DNA from: Methanomicrobia archaeon
GTDB lineage: Archaea; Halobacteriota; Syntropharchaeia; Alkanophagales; Methanospirareceae
Length of the DNA stretch: 11,234 nt
Assembly (NCBI GenBank): GCA_016928455.1
Contig: JAFGKP010000022.1
Coordinates: forward strand, 1 to 11,234
Reading direction: 5' to 3'
Shown: positions 6,893 through 11,234 of the stretch, piece by piece
Layout: each line of letters opens with the position of its first letter
Position numbering within the stretch: the first letter of the stretch is position 1
Notes under the pieces: generated by a model
Databases searched by the model: none
Told to the model about the DNA's origin: nothing
The model's input: only the letters and a program-made list of their open reading frames with translations
Position numbers and translations under genes: made by a program

Positions 6893-7462
6893 CTATTCCT
6901 CGCCTTCTAACTCTAACTCATCTTTACAGGTCTCGCAGACCATTAACCCGCCTTTGAGCACGAGATAATTGGAGAAGCTTCCGCATTTCTCGCAGAGGCC
7001 TTGCTCAGGGCTCTCACCTTCCAGCTCCATAGTCTCGCGCTCCACGCTCATCTCCACCAGTTCTGCCAGTATCGAGTTCATCTCCGAGGAGATCGAGAGG
7101 ATATCGACATCCGCGACGATCCCTACCAGCTTGCCGTCCTCAACCACCGGCATCTTCCGGATCCGCCCCTTCGACATCTTCCGCGCAATTATAGAGACCC
7201 GATCATTGGGGGAGGCGGTAATCAGGGGTGTCGTCATGATCTCACTGAGCTTCACCGCGCTCGGCTTCGTGTCCTTGCTCACCACCGCGCTGATGATGTC
7301 ACCGTCGGTGACGATACCCACCGGTTCACCGTTGTCGAGCACGATAATACTGTCCACATGAAAACGCCGCATCAGCTTCGCTGCCTGTAAGACGGTGAGA
7401 TTCTTATCTCCCGTGACGACTTCGCGTACCATAACTTCCCTGAGCGGTATATCAGTCTCCAT
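6893..7462 (-). CDS. Tandem CBS-domain protein with C-terminal zinc ribbon
   Basis: A 189-residue soluble protein. Two CBS motifs form one Bateman pair: residues about 7-62 (LREVMVREVVT to GIVTDGDII) and about 73-128 (SEIMTTPLITA to GIVADVDIL). A linker rich in Glu leads to a zinc-ribbon-like end with CEKC at 157-160 and CETC at 176-179. CBS pairs commonly bind adenine nucleotides such as AMP, ATP or S-adenosylmethionine and act as energy or metabolite sensors; the four cysteines likely bind one zinc ion and may mediate protein or nucleic-acid contact. No catalytic domain is attached, so it probably regulates a partner that is not evident here. GGGAG directly abuts ATG 7462, too close to serve as a normal ribosome-binding site; ATG 7432 is an alternative but would cut into the first CBS motif. 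It converges on radA and is divergent from the ApgM-like gene. Confidence 0.88.
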   Translation of the reverse strand: METDIPLREVMVREVVTGDKNLTVLQAAKLMRRFHVDSIIVLDNGEPVGIVTDGDIISAVVSKDTKPSAVKLSEIMTTPLITASPNDRVSIIARKMSKGRIRKMPVVEDGKLVGIVADVDILSISSEMNSILAELVEMSVERETMELEGESPEQGLCEKCGSFSNYLVLKGGLMVCETCKDELELEGEE

Positions 7463-7496
7463 CTCCCTTCAACAATTATAATTAGGGAAATGATGA

Positions 7497-7504
7497 TTTA
7501 AATA
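7497..7504 (+). promoter_or_regulatory. TATA box of the ApgM-like gene, perhaps shared with the CBS gene
   Basis: TTTAAATA is centred 26 nt before ATG 7527. Its TTTAAA core is its own reverse complement, and on the - strand it would place a start near 7474, about 12 nt before the CBS gene. A separate A/T patch at 7474-7484 is only 17 nt from the CBS ATG, which is short for a TATA box. Confidence 0.5.
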
Positions 7505-7526
7505 CATAACTGCTGAGGAATGGGGC

Positions 7527-8774
7527 ATGAAATACGTCATTCTGATCGGAGATGGGATGGCTGACTATCCCGTGCCGGAACGCGAGAACAAAACCGCGCT
7601 CCAGCTCGCACACACGCCGAACCTCGACTTCATTGCCCGAGAAGGCTCGATCGGTCTGGTGCAAACGATACCAGACGGAATGACCGCAGGCAGTGACATT
7701 GCCACCCTCTCGATACTCGGCTATGATCCCGCTACCTATCACACCGGCCGTGGCCCGATCGAAGCGATGGCGCTGCAAATACCGCTCGCGGACGACGAAT
7801 TCGCGTTTCGCTGCAATCTGATAACCGAGACAGACGGTATCCTGGCGGACTTCAGCGGTGGGCATGTCACCACCGAGGAAGCACGGGCGCTGATCGCGGC
7901 GCTTAACGCGGCCTTGCGAACGAGCTGGCTTGATCAGGGCTGGGAGCTCAGCTTTCATGCCGGTGTGAGCTACCGGAACATACTGGTGCTCAAAGCGCGC
8001 TCAGGCGCGACTGGCTTCGCTCGGGATAAGGAGATCGGCGGTGCACCGCCCCATGACATCGTGGGTGTACGCATCACTGATCATCTCCCGAAAGCGGCTC
8101 TATTACGGGAGATCATGCTCTGCTCAAAGGACGTTCTAGAGCAGCATGACCTCAACCTGCAGCGGGCGGCCCGCGGCGAGTTGAAGGCGAATATGGTCTG
8201 GCTCTGGAGTGGTGGGCAGAAGCCGGTTATGCCCGCGTTTGATGCGCTGTACGGCGTGCAGGGTGCGGTCATTTCGGGCGTCGGCCTGATCAAAGGGATT
8301 GCGCGGCTCGTGGGCCTACAGGTGATCGACGTGCAGGGTGCGACGGGCTATTTTGACACGAATTACCGGGGCAAGGCGGAATACGCGCTCCGTAGCCTCG
8401 CGGATACAGAGTTCGTGCTCGTGCATGTCGAGGCGCCAGACGAAGCCGGACATCTCGGCGATATCGATCTCAAAGTGCAGACAATCGAGACGTTCGATAC
8501 TCTGGTTGTCGGAACCGTCTTGAACGGACTGGAAAAGGAATTTGCTGCTACCGGTGAGGGGTACCGGATCCTGGTCATGCCCGATCACTACACACCGGTG
8601 TCCGTGGGCACGCACACGCGAGAGCCCGTGCCGTTCGCACTCTATGATTCGCGCGCTAAAGCCGTGGCGGGAAGTGACGGCACGTTTGACGAGCAATCAG
8701 CATTACAGCGTGCGGAAAACGTGCTGGATGCGGCGTCACAGGAGTTGATGCGGCTGCTCTTTCAGAAACGGTGA
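7527..8774 (+). CDS. Cofactor-independent phosphoglycerate mutase family protein (ApgM-like; possible homoserine kinase)
   Basis: A 415-residue alkaline-phosphatase-superfamily enzyme with two metal ions. Visible parts are LIGDGMAD with metal-binding Asp9, the phosphorylated-serine site GSDIATLSILGYDP (Ser56), GRGPIEA, HVEAPDEAGH (about 300-309) and the metal motif DHYTPVSVGTH (about 353-363). It is complete. Archaeal ApgM interconverts 2- and 3-phosphoglycerate without a 2,3-bisphosphoglycerate cofactor. However, the start (MKYVILIGDGMADYP), the IWLW-like block MVWLWSGG with KPVMPAF, and VISGVGLIKGIA with QGATGYFDTNY look more like the branch annotated as 'proposed homoserine kinase' (TIGR02535-type), which is thought to phosphorylate homoserine for threonine synthesis. 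I cannot choose between the two from sequence alone and give no symbol. A GAGG at 7515-7518 and a TATA box 26 nt upstream both support ATG 7527. Confidence 0.87.
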   Translation: MKYVILIGDGMADYPVPERENKTALQLAHTPNLDFIAREGSIGLVQTIPDGMTAGSDIATLSILGYDPATYHTGRGPIEAMALQIPLADDEFAFRCNLITETDGILADFSGGHVTTEEARALIAALNAALRTSWLDQGWELSFHAGVSYRNILVLKARSGATGFARDKEIGGAPPHDIVGVRITDHLPKAALLREIMLCSKDVLEQHDLNLQRAARGELKANMVWLWSGGQKPVMPAFDALYGVQGAVISGVGLIKGIARLVGLQVIDVQGATGYFDTNYRGKAEYALRSLADTEFVLVHVEAPDEAGHLGDIDLKVQTIETFDTLVVGTVLNGLEKEFAATGEGYRILVMPDHYTPVSVGTHTREPVPFALYDSRAKAVAGSDGTFDEQSALQRAENVLDAASQELMRLLFQKR

Positions 8775-8977
8775 TGGTTTCCGCACGGAGTAGGCTCTCC
8801 TATCAATCATTCAGTTAGGTATCCAATACTATACTGATGACTGCACTATCTCTCTACCTCTACCGAGAACACAGAGCGCCATGCGTGTGGCTCTGAACCG
8901 TACCGCACCAAACCGCGGTATCTTAGGTTAGGTAGCCCAATTCACCGTGTACCTGGAGCTCAGAAAGAAGGTCCAGC
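8775..8977. other. Convergent spacer without a gene
   Basis: About 200 bp lie between the ends of the ApgM-like gene and argH. I see no open frame of note, no tRNA-like fold and no clear T-run terminator. Two short similar strings (gttaggta at 8814 and 8927) are probably chance. Confidence 0.5.
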
Positions 8978-10543
8978 TCATTTTCGGATATCCTTAATAC
9001 GGTCAACGACGACGTTTGGGTTCGGCTTTCTGATCACGGTGATCACGCGTTTCTTGCGCCTGACCTCTTTCTCCAGCTCATCCAGGCACCGCTTTACCTG
9101 CTCTTCCCTGTCCTGCCGCGCCTTTTCCTCCTTCTCCAGGTCAGTTTTCCGCCGTGTGAGCATCCGCCGGACCTCTTTCTTCGCTGGCCCGCCCTTCACG
9201 CGCCGTTTACGTACGTTTGCGGCGACCTCCAGTGTCTCTTTCACCTTCTTCTCACTTAGTCCCTTCGCGCTTAGCTTCTGACCCACGCTGTCCAGCGCGA
9301 GCGTATCGATTCGCTGCAGGATATCGGCCACCAACGCCTTCTCGGATTCCTCGTCCTTGAGCGATTCCCAGGTCTTGTCCGTCAAATCAGCCGCCAGAGC
9401 AGCCACGATGGTATGCGCCGTGCGAAACGGCAAACCGGTCTCACGAACGATGGTATCTGCCAGTTCTGTTGCCGTGGTGAACCCGCGCGGCGCCTGCTCA
9501 GCCATCCGCTCCTCCTGCACCTCCAGCCCGTTCACCATGCTCATCATCACGGTGACCGAGGCGATTGTTGTCTTCGTGGCCCTTACCAGATGTGGTGTTG
9601 CTTCCTGAAAATCACGATTGTACGAATACGGCAGGGCCTTACAGATCGAGAGCACGCTCATCAAACAGCCGTAGACCGTGCCCGCTCGCGCACGTATGAG
9701 CTCTGCGTAGTCCGGGTTCCGTTTCTGCGGCATGATCGAGCTGCCCGTCACATACTCGTCGGGGAGGCGAATGAAGTTGAATTCCGTGGAACTCCAGAGA
9801 ATGAGTTCCTCCGCAAGCCTGCTCAGGGCAGTCATCAGGTTGGCGTAGCATGAAATCGCCTCGATGATGAAATCGCGCGTCGAGACCGCATCCATCGAGT
9901 TCTCCAGCACCGCATCGAAACCGAGGAGCCGCGCCGTTCGCTCGCGGTCGATCGGGAAGCCAGTCGAAGCAAATGCCGCTGCGCCCAGGGGACAGACGTT
10001 CGTGCGTTCATAAGCGGTGAGGAGTCGCGCGGAATCGCGTGCAAAGGCGTCAGCATGCGCCAAAAGGTAATGGGCAAACGTCGTGGGCTGCGCACGCTGC
10101 AGATGGGTGTACCCGGGCATAACGGTCCCGATATGCTCGCCCGCTTTCGCGAGGAGCGCGCCGCGTAGGTCATTTATCGCTTTGAGCAACGCCAGGAGCT
10201 CGGTCCGCAGCGCCAGTCGTATGCACGTCGCTACCTCGTCATTCCGCGACCGCCCGGTGTGCATCCGGCCCCCAATGTCCTCACCGACCGCATCGATCAC
10301 GACCGCTTCGATCGCGGTATGCACATCCTCGTACTCGGGGAGATCGTACTCGATGAAATCCTCACTGCGCTCCTCCAGATGCTGTAAGCAGGTCAGAATA
10401 GCCACGGCCTCCTTCTTGATGATCCCCTGCTCCTTCAGCATTACGACATGAGCCTTGTCCACGAGAAGATCAGCGTGGAAGAGCCATTTATCAGCCTCTA
10501 ACGAGAGTATAAACTCGTCCTTATACCCGCCGCGGTTCGTCAT
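8978..10543 (-). CDS. argH: Argininosuccinate lyase with extended basic C-terminus
   Basis: Splits argininosuccinate into arginine and fumarate, the last step of arginine synthesis, as a cytoplasmic homotetramer of the fumarase/aspartase superfamily. Diagnostic blocks are HTGRSRND (95-102), YTHLQRAQP with the catalytic Thr-His pair (145-153), and the signature GSSIMPQKRNPD (267-278) with the catalytic serine. DFIIEAISCYANLM and YNRDFQE are also typical. The protein has 521 residues against about 460-490 for most family members. The N-terminus is short, lacking the usual 15 or so residues before LEADK, and an in-frame TGA 36 nt upstream rules out a longer start. The excess is at the C-terminus: after GGPAKKEVRRML (about 451-462) about 60 Lys/Arg/Glu-rich residues follow, probably one long helix. 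AGGAAGGG just upstream of ATG 10543 can serve as the ribosome-binding site. The enzyme core looks intact. Confidence 0.95.
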   Translation of the reverse strand: MTNRGGYKDEFILSLEADKWLFHADLLVDKAHVVMLKEQGIIKKEAVAILTCLQHLEERSEDFIEYDLPEYEDVHTAIEAVVIDAVGEDIGGRMHTGRSRNDEVATCIRLALRTELLALLKAINDLRGALLAKAGEHIGTVMPGYTHLQRAQPTTFAHYLLAHADAFARDSARLLTAYERTNVCPLGAAAFASTGFPIDRERTARLLGFDAVLENSMDAVSTRDFIIEAISCYANLMTALSRLAEELILWSSTEFNFIRLPDEYVTGSSIMPQKRNPDYAELIRARAGTVYGCLMSVLSICKALPYSYNRDFQEATPHLVRATKTTIASVTVMMSMVNGLEVQEERMAEQAPRGFTTATELADTIVRETGLPFRTAHTIVAALAADLTDKTWESLKDEESEKALVADILQRIDTLALDSVGQKLSAKGLSEKKVKETLEVAANVRKRRVKGGPAKKEVRRMLTRRKTDLEKEEKARQDREEQVKRCLDELEKEVRRKKRVITVIRKPNPNVVVDRIKDIRK

Positions 10544-10588
10544 CTGTCCCTTCCTGGCGTGGGGCTCCTGCCTCCTTCACACATAAAC

Positions 10589-10596
10589 TTTATATA
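10589..10596 (-). promoter_or_regulatory. TATA box of argH
   Basis: On the - strand TATATAAA is centred about 49 nt before the argH ATG, predicting a leader of about 24 nt that contains AGGAAGGG. It lies in the gap after the metallopeptidase gene, so argH is likely transcribed on its own. Confidence 0.6.
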
Positions 10597-10654
10597 TCTA
10601 TGTTATTGCACGTGCCTTAAAAATTACCGCCCCTCCACGCGCGCACCATCCGGC

Positions 10655-11155
10655 TTAATCGCGCATCCCAACTGCCATCAAATACCCGCGTGCACGGTCC
10701 GTTTTGGGATACTGATGCACGAGCTGCCAGAATGCCGGGCCGTGACGCGGTACCAGCAGGTGCGCGAGCTCGTGCACCACCACGTAATCATGCACGAACC
10801 GCGGCATCTTCACCAGACGATCTGAGATCCGTATCGTCCCACTCAGGGGGTCACAGGTGCCGAACGTATGGGCGTTCTGCTCAGTTGTATAGGCGATTCG
10901 AGTCCACGAGAGCGCACCGTCAAAGTACCGCTTGTTGAGCGCTTGCGCGCGCTGCTCCAGCAGCGCATCGGCGTTCGTCTCCAGGAGTTCGCGCTGGCGC
11001 TGCCGCGCCTCATAGCGCTTTCGCGCCCACGCCACATACTCAGCTTCTGCCTGTGGTGAGAGCGCTGCCGGGAGATAGAGCTGGATCACACCGTCCACTT
11101 CGCGTGCACCAATCGTCTTCTTCCTGCGTTGACTGCGAATTATCTTAATCTCCAT
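10655..11155 (-). CDS. YgjP/DUF45-type zinc metallopeptidase
   Basis: A 166-residue protein of the YgjP-like (DUF45, M48-related) family. The N-terminal part has IIRSQRRKKTIGAREVDG and a proline-ending strand YLPA; a charged helical middle (about 35-80) follows. The C-terminal part carries HTFGTCDPLSGTIRIS and the zinc motif HELAH at about 128-132, with a third ligand in RHGPAFW at about His138. All three candidate zinc ligands and the catalytic Glu are present. Substrates of this family are not known; members are often found near type I restriction-modification genes. ATG 11155 is chosen because homologues start close to the 'I.RS.RRRKT' strand and a GAGGT lies 11 nt upstream. ATG 11185 would add 10 residues, and the frame is open past that to the window edge, so a longer or fused form cannot be excluded. 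Confidence 0.83.
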   Translation of the reverse strand: MEIKIIRSQRRKKTIGAREVDGVIQLYLPAALSPQAEAEYVAWARKRYEARQRQRELLETNADALLEQRAQALNKRYFDGALSWTRIAYTTEQNAHTFGTCDPLSGTIRISDRLVKMPRFVHDYVVVHELAHLLVPRHGPAFWQLVHQYPKTDRARGYLMAVGMRD

Positions 11156-11234
11156 ACGTTGACTGACCTCACGAATCAGGGCCATGGCGAGCCCACGGGG
11201 GCACGGAAGCGTCGGGAACCGCGTCGATGCGCGG

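Noticed and set aside
8814..8941. Two similar strings beginning gttaggta, considered as a repeat pair or attachment sites
   Set aside because: The identity is only 8 bp before mismatches, with no integrase or tRNA nearby; likely chance.
10559..10938. + strand open frames opposite the metallopeptidase
   Set aside because: The - strand carries the HELAH zinc motif and family features; the + frames look like shadows, and one covers the argH promoter.
1..11234. A new defence, mobile or secretion system
   Set aside because: Gene content is core metabolism and repair in short archaeal units, with no transposase, integrase, toxin-antitoxin pair, CRISPR or clustered unknown genes. I could not support such a claim.

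Overview
The window reads as ordinary chromosomal DNA of an archaeon, most likely a euryarchaeote of the methanogen/anaerobic-methanotroph type. The reasons are a single-ATPase RadA recombinase with an N-terminal helix-hairpin-helix, a pyruvoyl-dependent arginine decarboxylase of the archaeal type, a CBS-pair protein ending in a zinc ribbon, and a repeated promoter design in which an A/T-rich TATA box lies about 22-26 nt upstream of a start codon with little or no leader. The lineage is inferred from gene types only.

Layout. Bases 1-3862 hold a proline block on the + strand: the 3' part of proB (glutamate 5-kinase, cut by the window edge), a decayed alpha/beta-hydrolase gene, a small membrane lipid kinase of the SEC59/DGK1/VTE5 type, and proA (glutamyl phosphate reductase). 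A DUF3467 gene on the - strand (3896-4240) shares a divergent promoter region with a PfkB-family sugar/nucleoside kinase. The kinase is translationally coupled by an ATGA overlap to pdaD, the arginine decarboxylase. radA follows (5920-6867), converging on a CBS/zinc-ribbon gene. That gene is divergent from a cofactor-independent phosphoglycerate-mutase-like gene whose sequence looks closer to the 'proposed homoserine kinase' branch. The last part, on the - strand, holds argH with an unusual basic C-terminal tail, and upstream of it a YgjP/DUF45-type zinc metallopeptidase whose frame stays open to the window edge.

How the genes fit together. Most of the window is amino-acid metabolism around the glutamate/arginine node: ProB and ProA carry glutamate toward proline, ArgH completes arginine, and PdaD turns arginine into agmatine for polyamines and, in many archaea, for tRNA-Ile2 agmatidine. 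RadA is the housekeeping recombinase. The remaining genes (lipid kinase, DUF3467, PfkB kinase, CBS protein, metallopeptidase) have recognisable folds but unknown substrates.

I found no CRISPR array, insertion sequence, prophage, rRNA or tRNA, and no convincing new defence or mobile system. The most notable items are the alpha/beta-hydrolase pseudogene with offsetting frame lesions and a 4 x 11-bp tandem repeat, the PfkB-pdaD coupling with a changed PfkB signature, the extended ArgH tail, and the doubtful substrate of the ApgM-like protein.
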